Assembly: GCA_937925815.1 (NCBI GenBank)
Contig: CALAMQ010000025.1
Coordinates: 16,186-80,185, forward strand
Length of the DNA stretch: 64,000 nucleotides
Direction of reading: 5' to 3'
From: an uncultured Granulosicoccaceae bacterium
GTDB lineage: Bacteria; Pseudomonadota; Gammaproteobacteria; CALCKW01
The notes under the pieces: model-generated
Database searches by the model: none
What the model was told of the DNA's origin: nothing
Seen by the model: only the letters and a program-made list of their open reading frames with translations
Shown here: positions 18,407-26,742 of the stretch, one piece after another
Numbering within the stretch: the first letter of the stretch is position 1
Layout: every line of letters begins with the position of its first letter
Made by a program: the position numbers and the translations under genes

Positions 18407-18569
18407 AGCTGCTTGTAAGGATCGGCGCTGTTGTGTCGGCATTTGCGATTGATTTTGCCCGTTTTGCCTAAACTTCTGGCAAAGATACGCGTCACAGTCA
18501 GGGTATTAACACCAAGCCGAACTGCGGCAAGCTAGGCAAAGTACAAGTCCCAAGTGGGTTGTCAGACAC

Positions 18570-19436
18570 ATGAAAATACAAGAAATTGCGGCCTTTTCGC
18601 GCGGCGAGAGCGGGGGCAGCCCCGCCGGCGTGTGGCTCGGTGAGGCACCGCTTGAGCGCGACCACATGCAAAGCATTGCAGCTGAAATTGGTCACTCTGA
18701 AACGGCATTTGCGGTACCCGAAGGCAACGGCTGGCGAGTTCGCTACTTCTCGCCGTCGATGGAAGTGCCGTTTTGTGGCCACGCCACCATCGCGCTCGGC
18801 GCGGCCTTGGCAATGGCGCACGGCAACGGCGTTTTCCCGCTCGCGCTCAACGACGCTGAGATTGTCGTCGAGGGCCGGCACAATGCTGGGCAATTGAGTG
18901 CGGCGCTGCAATCACCTCCCACCTCTCACCGCGAGCTTGGCGAAGCCCAGCTTATGCGCTACTTGTCACTGCTTGGGTACCGGCACGATGACCTCGCACA
19001 GGACATGGCGCCGGCGCTGATTCACGCAGGTGCTGATCACTTGCTGCTGCCATTGTCGTCGCGCGCTGCGCTTTCACGGTTGGACTACGACCTCGACATC
19101 GGGGCGCGGATGATGCGTGACGACGGCTTGGTGACGGTCATGTGCGTGGTTGCGATGGATTCGGTGTACCACTGCCGTAATGCGTTTGCTGCCGGTGGTG
19201 TCAAAGAAGATCCCGCAACTGGGTCTGCGGCCGCGGCATTTGGCGGCTATTTGCGAGACAGCGGGCAGTCCTCGGCCAACGTGCTCGACATCCGCCAAGG
19301 CGATGACATGGGTGTGCCTTCGCAGATTCGAGTTGAATTCAGTGATGTGCCGGGCAGCAGTGTTCGCGTGTCCGGCGAGGCACGCTTGATGTCAGCGGCG
19401 GCTCGCAACGTTGAGGTGTGCGAAGCTGAGGTCTGA
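18570..19436 (+). CDS. PhzF-family isomerase-like protein
   Basis: A 288-residue PhzF/diaminopimelate-epimerase-fold protein. The catalytic glutamate of the family is in GHSETAFA near residue 45, and the glycine-rich FCGHATIALGAALA (about 71-84) and DPATGSAAAAFGGYL (about 215-230) are the paired phosphate- or substrate-loop signatures. The true PhzF isomerises a phenazine precursor, but no other phenazine genes are here, so this is one of the many PhzF-like proteins of unknown substrate. It ends in a perfect hairpin shared with the convergent deaD gene. Confidence 0.9.
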   Translation: MKIQEIAAFSRGESGGSPAGVWLGEAPLERDHMQSIAAEIGHSETAFAVPEGNGWRVRYFSPSMEVPFCGHATIALGAALAMAHGNGVFPLALNDAEIVVEGRHNAGQLSAALQSPPTSHRELGEAQLMRYLSLLGYRHDDLAQDMAPALIHAGADHLLLPLSSRAALSRLDYDLDIGARMMRDDGLVTVMCVVAMDSVYHCRNAFAAGGVKEDPATGSAAAAFGGYLRDSGQSSANVLDIRQGDDMGVPSQIRVEFSDVPGSSVRVSGEARLMSAAARNVEVCEAEV

Positions 19437-19457
19437 GCGCGCCACTGTGGCGCGCTC
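19435..19457. terminator. Perfect hairpin between PhzF-like gene and deaD
   Basis: Arms GAGCGCGCCA and TGGCGCGCTC pair over 10 bp around a 3-base loop. The upstream arm overlaps the PhzF-like stop codon. It lies between two convergent genes and probably serves as a bidirectional 3' boundary, though there is no clean T-run. Confidence 0.5.
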
Positions 19458-19503
19458 ATGCGATGCCTTTACACGCTCTAGATAGACATCTGCCTGCTGG
19501 CGT

Positions 19504-21189
19504 TCAGGCTGTTGCGCGGGTGATTTGGATCTGCTGACCGGCCACCCGCACTTTCTTGAGGTGCTTGAGAATGGCCTTTGGCATGCCTTCTGGCAAGTCG
19601 ATAAAGGTGTGGTCGTGATTGATGGCGATGCGACCGATATTCTTGCTGTTCAATCCCGCTTCATTGGCTATGGCGCCAACAATGTTGCCCGGCTTGACGC
19701 GGTGTTTTGCGCCAACTTCCAAGCGGTAGGTGGTGAGATCTTCGTCGTTGTGTGCACGGCGTGATCCAGGCTTGCGGTTTTCTTTTTGAGCCTGTCGCTC
19801 ATTAAAGTGCGCGCTGGATTTGGCGTGGCTGGCGCCACGTTCTTCTCGTTTGGGTCGCGGTTTCTTCGGTGAATCCTTTGCGAGAAAGGGCCGTTCGCCT
19901 TGCAGTTGCGTGGCAATAGCGGCTGCTGCATCAATCGGGTCTAAGCCGTGCTCGACTTGCATTTCTTCAACGAGCTGCTTGAAAAAGCTGATGTCTGTGT
20001 CCTGCGACGTCTTGAGCACGCTGTCTTTAAACACTTTGACGCGGTGCTTATTGATTGCGCGCGCGTCGGGCATTTCCATCCAATCAATTTTTTGTCGGGT
20101 GGCGCGTTCGAGGGTTTGCACGACGCGTCGCTCACGCGGCGCGACAAACAAGATGGCGTCGCCTTCTCGACCGGCACGTCCAGTTCGACCAATGCGGTGG
20201 ATGTAAGTCTCGGCGTTGGTCGGCGCATCGTAGTTGATGACATGGCTGATGCGCTCAACATCGAGTCCTCGAGCCGCGACGTCCGTTGCAACGACAACGT
20301 CGATTTTTCCAACCTTCAGGTGCTCTACCGTGCGCTCACGCAGTGCTTGATCAACATCGCCGCTCAGTGCCGCCGCTCTAAAGCCGCGTGATTGCAACAT
20401 CTCAGTGACTTCGACAGTGCTCGCCTTGGTGCGCACGAAGACAATGACCCCGTCCACCGACTCGACTTCAAACAAGCGAGCCAGCGCTTCGTTTTTGACG
20501 CCCATGCCCGGTGCTTCGAGCACCCGCTGGCGAACGCCAACGGCGGTGCGGGTTTTGGCTTTGATCGTAATTTGCGCTGGGTCAACCAAGTGACGTTTGG
20601 CGATACGACGAATCGGGTCCGGCATGGTCGCTGAGAACAACGCCAGTTGCCGGCCCTTTGGACTTTGTTCGAGGATCCACTCGACATCGTCAATGAAGCC
20701 CATTCGCAACATTTCATCAGCCTCGTCCAAAACGAGGGCTGCGAGCGAATCGAGCGGTAGGCTGTTGCGACGCATGTGATCCATTACACGGCCAGGCGTG
20801 CCCACCACGACCTGTGCGCCCGCGCGCAAGGCGTCGAGCTGAGGGCGATAGGACTGGCCACCGCACAGGGTGGCCACGCGCAAGTTGCCAACGGCTGTTG
20901 CGTATTGGGAGAATGCCTCGGCGACTTGATTGGCCAGTTCGCGGGTGGGTGCGAGCACCAGAACTTGAGGTTTGCGCACCTTGGGGTCGATCCCGGCGAG
21001 CGTCGGCAGCGCGAAGGCCGCGGTCTTGCCGGTGCCTGTCTGAGCCTGTCCGACGATATCGCGACCGTTGAGCAGCGCGGGGATGGCTTCCGCTTGAATA
21101 GGCGTGGGCGTCTCGTAGCCCAGAGAGGCGAGAGATTGGGTGATGGCGTCGGGCAACCCGAGGTCAGCAAAGCTTGGCGTGGTAGTCAT
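19504..21189 (-). CDS. deaD: DEAD-box ATP-dependent RNA helicase DeaD/CsdA
   Basis: A 561-residue RNA helicase that unwinds structured RNA in ribosome assembly and mRNA decay, often during cold stress. Motifs: Q motif with FADLGLP at the start, Walker A AQTGTGKT (about residues 44-51), DEAD (VLDEADEM, about 150), SAT (FSATMP, about 180), HRIGRTGRAGREG (about 325-337). After a Lys/Arg-rich linker (about 440-490), a DbpA-like RNA-binding domain (RLEVGAKHRVKPGNIVGAI to the end) matches the DeaD subgroup. The start at MTTTPSFADLG replaces a longer frame whose first 51 residues do not look coding. Confidence 0.95.
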   Translation of the reverse strand: MTTTPSFADLGLPDAITQSLASLGYETPTPIQAEAIPALLNGRDIVGQAQTGTGKTAAFALPTLAGIDPKVRKPQVLVLAPTRELANQVAEAFSQYATAVGNLRVATLCGGQSYRPQLDALRAGAQVVVGTPGRVMDHMRRNSLPLDSLAALVLDEADEMLRMGFIDDVEWILEQSPKGRQLALFSATMPDPIRRIAKRHLVDPAQITIKAKTRTAVGVRQRVLEAPGMGVKNEALARLFEVESVDGVIVFVRTKASTVEVTEMLQSRGFRAAALSGDVDQALRERTVEHLKVGKIDVVVATDVAARGLDVERISHVINYDAPTNAETYIHRIGRTGRAGREGDAILFVAPRERRVVQTLERATRQKIDWMEMPDARAINKHRVKVFKDSVLKTSQDTDISFFKQLVEEMQVEHGLDPIDAAAAIATQLQGERPFLAKDSPKKPRPKREERGASHAKSSAHFNERQAQKENRKPGSRRAHNDEDLTTYRLEVGAKHRVKPGNIVGAIANEAGLNSKNIGRIAINHDHTFIDLPEGMPKAILKHLKKVRVAGQQIQITRATA

Positions 21190-21407
21190 GGCTCGTGATT
21201 CGTGAGGCGCGCCGGGCGGCGGTGTAGTAACCACAGGGCGGGCAAAACAATCAAGTATACCGTGATTATTCAGGTCGGCGTTGCATTTGACGTGCGTTGT
21301 GACTTGGTTCGCAACACAATAGCGCCATCCTGAAGCCGCCATTTTGCTCGGATCGCAGTTGGCGGCACGCAGCTTACGCGTTGAAAGTGTGTGCCTGGAG
21401 ACTGGAC

Positions 21408-22388
21408 ATGGAGAGAGCGGTAGTGCGTTGGGGAATTGTCGGTTGCGGCGCTGTCACCGAGGTCAAAAGCGGCCCTGCATATCACATTACAACGGGGTTC
21501 ACACTCGATGCGGTGATGCGCCGCACGGCCGAGAAGGCTAAAGATTACGCCAAACGTCACGGCGTGGCGCGGTGGTACAGCGATGCCGCAGAGCTTATTG
21601 ACGACCCCGATATCGACGCGGTGTACATCGCGACCCCGCCGGCCAGCCACTGTGAACTGGCGTTGAGGGTTGCCGCCGCGGGCAAGCCGTGCTGCGTTGA
21701 GAAGCCAATGGCCAACACCGTCGAAGAGTGCGAGCGCATGAATGCCGCGTTTGAGGCCGCTGGTTGTCCGCTCTTTGTGGCGTATTACCGCCGCTCGCTG
21801 CCGCGTTTTGAGCGCGTCGTCAAATGGCTCAGCGAGGGGGCGATTGGCGATGTTCAGCACGTCAGCTGGCGTTTGGTACGGCCGCCGTCGATGCGCGACC
21901 TCGCCGGTGGTGTGAACTGGCGGACCGATCCAGTGCAAGCGCCCGGCGGGTACTTCGATGACCTGGCAAGCCACGGACTCGACTTGCTCGATTTCTTGCT
22001 CGGCCCCATCCATTCACCGCTGGGTCACGCGCTCAATCAGAGGGGATTGTACGGGGCTGTTGATGCGGTCACCGCGACATGGCGCCACCGCAAGACCATT
22101 ACCGGATCGGGTGCGTGGCATTTTGGTGGAGCCTCGTCGGAAGATGAAGTCGTAATCTACGGCAGTCTTGGTCAGATCCGGTTTGCGGTGTTCGGCGAGC
22201 AACCAGTGGTCCTTGAGGCGGCGTGCCGACGGGAGTCACCGCTGATAGAAAACCCCGATACGATCCAACTGCCACACGTTCAGAACATGGCGAGGGCGTT
22301 GCTCGGGGAGGCCGGTCATCCCTCCACTGGGGTGTCCGCTATCCGAACGGCACGGGTCATGGCGTCTTTAGTTGGGTCGCCCAGCTGA
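21408..22388 (+). CDS. Gfo/Idh/MocA-family NAD(P)-dependent oxidoreductase
   Basis: A 326-residue oxidoreductase with an N-terminal Rossmann fold (WGIVGCGAVTEVKSG, about residues 7-21) and the family motif EKPMANT (about 98-104) whose lysine usually takes part in catalysis on sugar or inositol hydroxyls. The C-terminal alpha/beta domain has SHGLDLLDFLLGPI (about 190). The ATG giving MERAVVRWGIVG was preferred over one 27 bases upstream. No sugar-metabolism genes adjoin it, so the substrate cannot be inferred. It stands alone between deaD and the rpsP operon. Confidence 0.9.
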   Translation: MERAVVRWGIVGCGAVTEVKSGPAYHITTGFTLDAVMRRTAEKAKDYAKRHGVARWYSDAAELIDDPDIDAVYIATPPASHCELALRVAAAGKPCCVEKPMANTVEECERMNAAFEAAGCPLFVAYYRRSLPRFERVVKWLSEGAIGDVQHVSWRLVRPPSMRDLAGGVNWRTDPVQAPGGYFDDLASHGLDLLDFLLGPIHSPLGHALNQRGLYGAVDAVTATWRHRKTITGSGAWHFGGASSEDEVVIYGSLGQIRFAVFGEQPVVLEAACRRESPLIENPDTIQLPHVQNMARALLGEAGHPSTGVSAIRTARVMASLVGSPS

Positions 22389-22575
22389 GGGTTGAGGTGC
22401 TGTCAGGTCCCAATATGCTGTGATTTCGACGGTGTTTTTGAAAAAAATTGCTCTCAATATACCCGGCTGGTCATTTGTGCGTTATGATTGCGAGTTCGCC
22501 GGACCAAAGGTGAGTTTAGATGCCTTGCATCGAAATCCCGGGTTCGTTCATCCCTAGCCGGATAGCTAAACGATT

Positions 22576-22839
22576 ATGGTTACGATTCGTCTCTCTCGTG
22601 GCGGAGCCAAGAAAAAGCCCTTTTATCAAGTGGTTGTCACTGACAGCCGCAACCGCCGTGATGGCCGGTACATCGAGCGTGTGGGTTACTTCAACCCGTG
22701 CGCGTCAGGTTCAGCCGAGCGCTTGAACCTCAAGATTGACCGCGTTGATCACTGGGTTGGAAACGGCGCGCAGCTGTCTGACCGTGTCGCGAGCTTGGTC
22801 AAAGAACACAAGAAGACCGCTGCAGCCAGCGCTGCTTAA
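22576..22839 (+). CDS. rpsP: 30S ribosomal protein S16
   Basis: An 87-residue bS16. The N-terminus [41 protein letters not shown] is the family signature. It opens the rpsP-rimM-trmD-rplS operon, whose order is conserved across gammaproteobacteria. The next gene, rimM, begins immediately at the stop codon. The region upstream (22389-22575) is AT-rich and should hold the operon promoter, but I cannot fix one -35/-10 pair. Confidence 0.98.
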   Translation: MVTIRLSRGGAKKKPFYQVVVTDSRNRRDGRYIERVGYFNPCASGSAERLNLKIDRVDHWVGNGAQLSDRVASLVKEHKKTAAASAA

Positions 22840-23358
22840 TTGCCTGTGAGTGCCCCGCACGATCCCGTCCGTTTCGGGAAACTGACGGGGCACTACGGTG
22901 TTAAGGGTTGGTTCAAGGTATACGCGTATACCCGTCCGCTCGAAGCTGTGCTCGATTACCGCCAGTGGTGGATTGAGAACGCAACAGGCTGGCGAGTCCT
23001 TGAAGTTGAAGCGGCACGGGTGCACGGCAAGGGCGTAATCGCCCGGATCGCCGGCATCAATGACCGCGAGACAGCTGAGCCATTGCTCGGTTCTGCGTTC
23101 TTCGTCCAGCGCGGCGATATGCCAGCAGCGGAGAAGGGCAGTTACTACTGGGCGGACCTTATCGGGTTGACTGTGGTCAATCTGGAAGGGGAGTCACTCG
23201 GGCAAATTGACCATTTGTTCGAGACGGGCGCCAATGATGTGATCGTGGTGCGCGAGGGCAGCAAGGAACGGTTGATTCCTTGGTTGAGGCCCGATGTGGT
23301 CAAGGATATCGACCTGGTCGGCAGTCGCATGACTGTTGATTGGGACAGTGATTTTTAG
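22840..23358 (+). CDS. rimM: Ribosome maturation factor RimM
   Basis: A 172-residue 16S rRNA processing factor that binds S19 and assists 30S head maturation. The N-terminal RimM domain starts at RFGKLTGHYGVKGWFKVYAYT and the PRC-barrel domain holds YWADLIGLTVVNLEGESLGQ (about residues 102-121). The start is unusual: TTG at 22840 directly abuts the rpsP stop, and a GTG six bases later (22846) is an equally good choice; neither has a clear Shine-Dalgarno sequence, which suggests translational coupling to rpsP. Confidence 0.95.
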   Translation: MPVSAPHDPVRFGKLTGHYGVKGWFKVYAYTRPLEAVLDYRQWWIENATGWRVLEVEAARVHGKGVIARIAGINDRETAEPLLGSAFFVQRGDMPAAEKGSYYWADLIGLTVVNLEGESLGQIDHLFETGANDVIVVREGSKERLIPWLRPDVVKDIDLVGSRMTVDWDSDF

Positions 23359-23361
23359 CCG

Positions 23362-24096
23362 GTGCAGATTGACGTAGTCACGCTGTTTCCGGAGCTGGTC
23401 GGTGCGATTGGCGAGTGGGGTGTGGTGGGTCGCGCGGTTCAACAGGGCCGTTTGACGTTGACCACACACAACCCCCGCGATCGGGCCACGGACCGACACC
23501 GGACGGTGGATGAACGTCCGTTTGGCGGCGGTCCAGGCATGGTGATGCAGGCCGAGCCGTTGGCGGCGTGTGTTGAGCCGCTCAAATTGCGCGGTGTGCC
23601 GGTGGTGTACCTCAGCCCGCAGGGCAAGGCATTTGACCAGGCAATGGCTGCGCGTTTTGCGGAATTGCCCGGCTTGGCGTTGGTATGCGGTCGGTACGAA
23701 GGTGTCGATGAGCGGTTCATCGACGAAGTGGTTGATGAAGAAGTATCGGTGGGCGATTTCGTCCTCTCGGGTGGTGAGCCCGCAGCGATGGTAGTGATTG
23801 ACGCCGTCGCGCGCTTGCTGGAGGGGACGCTTGGTCACCAGGAGTCGGCAGCGCAGGACTCGTTTTCGGACGGCCTGCTAGACTGCCCGCATTACACCCG
23901 GCCGGATGTGTGGCGCGGGCGCGAGGTGCCAGCGGTGTTGCGCTCTGGTGATCACGCTGCAATTGCGGCGTGGCGTCGTCAGCAGGCGCTGGGCCGGACG
24001 GCGACGCGGCGGCCTGATTTGCTTGAGGCGCACGCACTCGGCAAAAAAGATAAGGCATTGTTGCAAGCGTTTTTTGCAGCAATGGAAGACGATTAA
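23362..24096 (+). CDS. trmD: tRNA (guanine-37-N1)-methyltransferase
   Basis: A 244-residue SPOUT-knot methyltransferase that makes m1G37 in tRNAs to prevent +1 frameshifting. It begins [11 protein letters not shown] after a GTG start 3 bases past the rimM stop. The SAM-knot region includes [23 protein letters not shown] (about residues 111-124) and the [17 protein letters not shown] segment (about 132-148). The C-terminal domain carries the [16 protein letters not shown] signature for tRNA binding. Third gene of the rpsP operon. Confidence 0.98.
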   Translation: MQIDVVTLFPELVGAIGEWGVVGRAVQQGRLTLTTHNPRDRATDRHRTVDERPFGGGPGMVMQAEPLAACVEPLKLRGVPVVYLSPQGKAFDQAMAARFAELPGLALVCGRYEGVDERFIDEVVDEEVSVGDFVLSGGEPAAMVVIDAVARLLEGTLGHQESAAQDSFSDGLLDCPHYTRPDVWRGREVPAVLRSGDHAAIAAWRRQQALGRTATRRPDLLEAHALGKKDKALLQAFFAAMEDD

Positions 24097-24146
24097 CGGG
24101 GACCTGTGCTGTGCACGGTCTTGATTTATATTCGGAGCAGACGGCC

Positions 24147-24494
24147 ATGGCCAACATCATCGACGTCCTGAATCAGGAACAACTCAAACAAGACGTGCCA
24201 ACATTCGGCCCTGGCGACACGGTCGTGGTGCAAGTGAAAGTGCGCGAGGGCGGCCGCGAGCGTCTGCAGGCCTTTGAAGGCGTTGTGATCGCGAAGAAGA
24301 ACCGGGGTCTGCACTCTGCGTTCACTGTGCGCAAGATGTCTCACGGCGAAGGCGTGGAGCGTGTGTTCCAGCTGCACAGCCCGCTGGTTGCCAACATCGA
24401 AGTCAAGCGCCGCGGTGACGTGCGCCAGGCGAAGCTCTACTACCTGCGTGACCGTCAGGGCCGCTCGGCTCGAATCAAAGAAAAGCTCGGCTAA
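24147..24494 (+). CDS. rplS: 50S ribosomal protein L19
   Basis: A 115-residue bL19, located at the 30S-50S interface. The start [20 protein letters not shown] matches the family; an in-frame ATG 36 bases upstream adds residues not typical of L19. The core includes [21 protein letters not shown] and ends in [19 protein letters not shown]. It closes the rpsP operon and is followed at once by a strong intrinsic terminator. Confidence 0.98.
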   Translation: MANIIDVLNQEQLKQDVPTFGPGDTVVVQVKVREGGRERLQAFEGVVIAKKNRGLHSAFTVRKMSHGEGVERVFQLHSPLVANIEVKRRGDVRQAKLYYLRDRQGRSARIKEKLG

Positions 24495-24512
24495 GACCCG
24501 ACGCTCTTCGAG

Positions 24513-24539
24513 AAAAGCGGCCTTGCGGCCGCTTTTTTT
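24513..24539 (+). terminator. Rho-independent terminator of rpsP operon
   Basis: Arms AAAAGCGGCC and GGCCGCTTTT pair perfectly around the loop TTGC, followed by further T residues (seven in a row in total). It lies 18 bases after the rplS stop and upstream of the htpG promoter. Confidence 0.93.
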
Positions 24540-24615
24540 GTGGGCAATGGAAAGGCTCGGTGAGCGGCGAAAACCCCGATGCTGTCACCCGCGAACCCGG
24601 CCGTGCTGGACAGTG

Positions 24616-24643
24616 CTTGAAATCCACGGCCGCCACCCCACAT
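24616..24643 (+). promoter_or_regulatory. Sigma32-type heat-shock promoter for htpG
   Basis: The sequence CTTGAAA (24616-24622), a 13-base spacer and CCCCACAT (24636-24643) match the RpoH consensus CTTGAAA-N13..15-CCCCATNT with one mismatch. It is 60 bases before the htpG start and after the rplS terminator, the position expected for a heat-shock gene known to use sigma32. Confidence 0.82.
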
Positions 24644-24703
24644 TCAGCGCATCAGTAATCGGCGCGTTAGCGCCGCCCACAACAGCAAAGAGACACCAGT
24701 GCC

Positions 24704-26617
24704 ATGACAACGGACGCGCCAACTGCCGAGACACACGAGTTTCAAACTGAAGTCAAACAGCTACTTCAGCTGATGATTCACTCGCTGTATTCGAACAAAG
24801 ATATTTTCCTGCGCGAGCTGATCTCCAACGCCTCCGACGCCTGCGACAAGCTTCGCTTTGAGGCACTCGCGGACGGCAGTCTGCTCGCCGAGGACAGTGA
24901 ATTGCGCATTGATGTTGCGCTAGACAGCGATGCGGGCACCGTGACTGTGCGCGACAACGGCATCGGCATGAGTCGCGAAGAGGTGATCGCTAACATCGGC
25001 ACCATCGCGCGCTCGGGTACGCGACAGTTTCTCGACTCGATGACTGGCGACCAAAAGCAAGACAGCAACTTGATTGGTCAGTTTGGTGTCGGGTTTTACT
25101 CGGCATTCGTGGTGGCTGAGCGGGTCGAGTTGACCACCCGCCGCGCAGGTGACGCCACCGCGCTGCGCTGGAGCTCTGATGGCAGCGGCTCGTACACTCT
25201 TGAGGATGTCGAGAGCCAAGCGCGTGGCACAGAAGTGGTTTTGCACCTGCGCGAGGACGATAAAGAATTTGCCAACGATTGGCGATTGCGCTCGCTGATC
25301 AAGAAGTACAGCGATCACGTCACTTTTCCGATCCGCATGCTCGAGCAACAAATGGACGCGGACGACAGCGAAGACGGCGACGATACCCCGCCGGCCGATC
25401 CGCAGTGGGAGACAGTCAATTCCTCGTCGGCGCTGTGGGCGCGCAGCAAGAGCGAGATCGAAGACGACGAATACAAAGCGTTTTACAAGCAAGTGTGCAC
25501 CGACTACGAGGACCCTTTGGTCTGGTCGCACAACCGGGTTGAGGGCAAGTACGAATACACCAGCTTGCTCTACGTGCCAAAGCGCGCACCGTTTGACCTC
25601 TACGAGCGCGAGCAAACCCAGGGCGTTCGGTTGTATGTGCAGCGGGTGTTCATCATGGACGACCCGGACAAACTCATGCCGCGCTACCTGCGCTTTGTGC
25701 GCGGTGTGGTCGATTCAAGCGATCTACCACTCAACGTGTCGCGTGAAATTTTGCAAAGTAACAAAGTGCTCGATGCGATCCGCAACGGCTCGGTCAAGAA
25801 GGTTCTCGGGTTGCTCGAATCGTTGGCAGAAGACGAGCCCGAGACCTATGCCGAGTTTTGGGAGCAGTTTGGTCGCGCGTTGAAAGAAGGCCCAGGGGAA
25901 GACTTTGGCAACCGCGAGCAGATTGCCAAGCTGTTGCGCTTTGCCTCAACCCACAGCGACACAGACACCCAAAGCGTGTCACTTGCAGATTACATCGGCC
26001 GTATGGCCGAGGGCCAAGACAAGATTTATTACGTCACCGCCGACACCTTTGCGGCTGCCAAGAACAGCCCCCACCTCGAGTTACTTCGCAAGAAGGGCAT
26101 TGAGGTGTTGTTGATGTTCGACCGCGTGGACGAGTGGCTGATGTCACACATGCACGAGTTTGAAGGCAAGCGCTTTGTGTCAGCTGCAAAAGGCGATCTC
26201 GGCCTTGATGACGCGGTGGATGAGGACGAGAAGAAAGCGCAAGCCGAGACTGAGGAGAAATCCAAAGGACTCGTCGAACGCATCAAGACGGCGCTTGGCG
26301 ACCGGGTTGAGGAAGTCAAAGTGTCAAACCGTTTGACCAGTTCACCGGCGTGTCTGGTACTCGGTGAGCAGGAGATGGCGTTGCACATGCAACAGCTGCT
26401 CAAGCAGGCAGGTCACGACGTGCCAAGCAGTAAACCTGTGCTCGAGATCAACCCCGAGCACGCGGTCGTGCAGCGCATGGACAACGAGCCCGACGAAGAC
26501 CGGTTCGCCGATTGGGTGAGCCTGTTGTACGATCAAGCCGTTCTCGCCGAAGGCGGTGTGCTCGACGATGGCGCGGGCTTCGTGCGTCGCCTCAATGACA
26601 TGTTGTTGTCAGGCTGA
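24704..26617 (+). CDS. htpG: Molecular chaperone HtpG (Hsp90)
   Basis: A 637-residue bacterial Hsp90, an ATP-dependent dimeric chaperone of the cytoplasm. GHKL ATPase motifs: [13 protein letters not shown] (about residues 42-54), DNGIGM (about 85), GTIARSGT (about 98) and [13 protein letters not shown] (about 126-138). The middle domain holds the [11 protein letters not shown] segment with the catalytic Arg, and the C-terminal dimerisation domain follows. An acidic linker ([10 protein letters not shown], about 225) separates N and middle domains. Its own heat-shock promoter lies upstream. Single-gene unit. Confidence 0.98.
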   Translation: MTTDAPTAETHEFQTEVKQLLQLMIHSLYSNKDIFLRELISNASDACDKLRFEALADGSLLAEDSELRIDVALDSDAGTVTVRDNGIGMSREEVIANIGTIARSGTRQFLDSMTGDQKQDSNLIGQFGVGFYSAFVVAERVELTTRRAGDATALRWSSDGSGSYTLEDVESQARGTEVVLHLREDDKEFANDWRLRSLIKKYSDHVTFPIRMLEQQMDADDSEDGDDTPPADPQWETVNSSSALWARSKSEIEDDEYKAFYKQVCTDYEDPLVWSHNRVEGKYEYTSLLYVPKRAPFDLYEREQTQGVRLYVQRVFIMDDPDKLMPRYLRFVRGVVDSSDLPLNVSREILQSNKVLDAIRNGSVKKVLGLLESLAEDEPETYAEFWEQFGRALKEGPGEDFGNREQIAKLLRFASTHSDTDTQSVSLADYIGRMAEGQDKIYYVTADTFAAAKNSPHLELLRKKGIEVLLMFDRVDEWLMSHMHEFEGKRFVSAAKGDLGLDDAVDEDEKKAQAETEEKSKGLVERIKTALGDRVEEVKVSNRLTSSPACLVLGEQEMALHMQQLLKQAGHDVPSSKPVLEINPEHAVVQRMDNEPDEDRFADWVSLLYDQAVLAEGGVLDDGAGFVRRLNDMLLSG

Positions 26618-26742
26618 CAGCAGCTCAGCGGTATTGACGCCTGTGTGTGCGGCTTTTGACGTGCACACAGATCTCGGCTGCGAGAGGGTTTGCGCAGGCG
26701 TGCGGCGTGAGCCAACCGGCAAGCGACGGAGCCAAACCGGGG

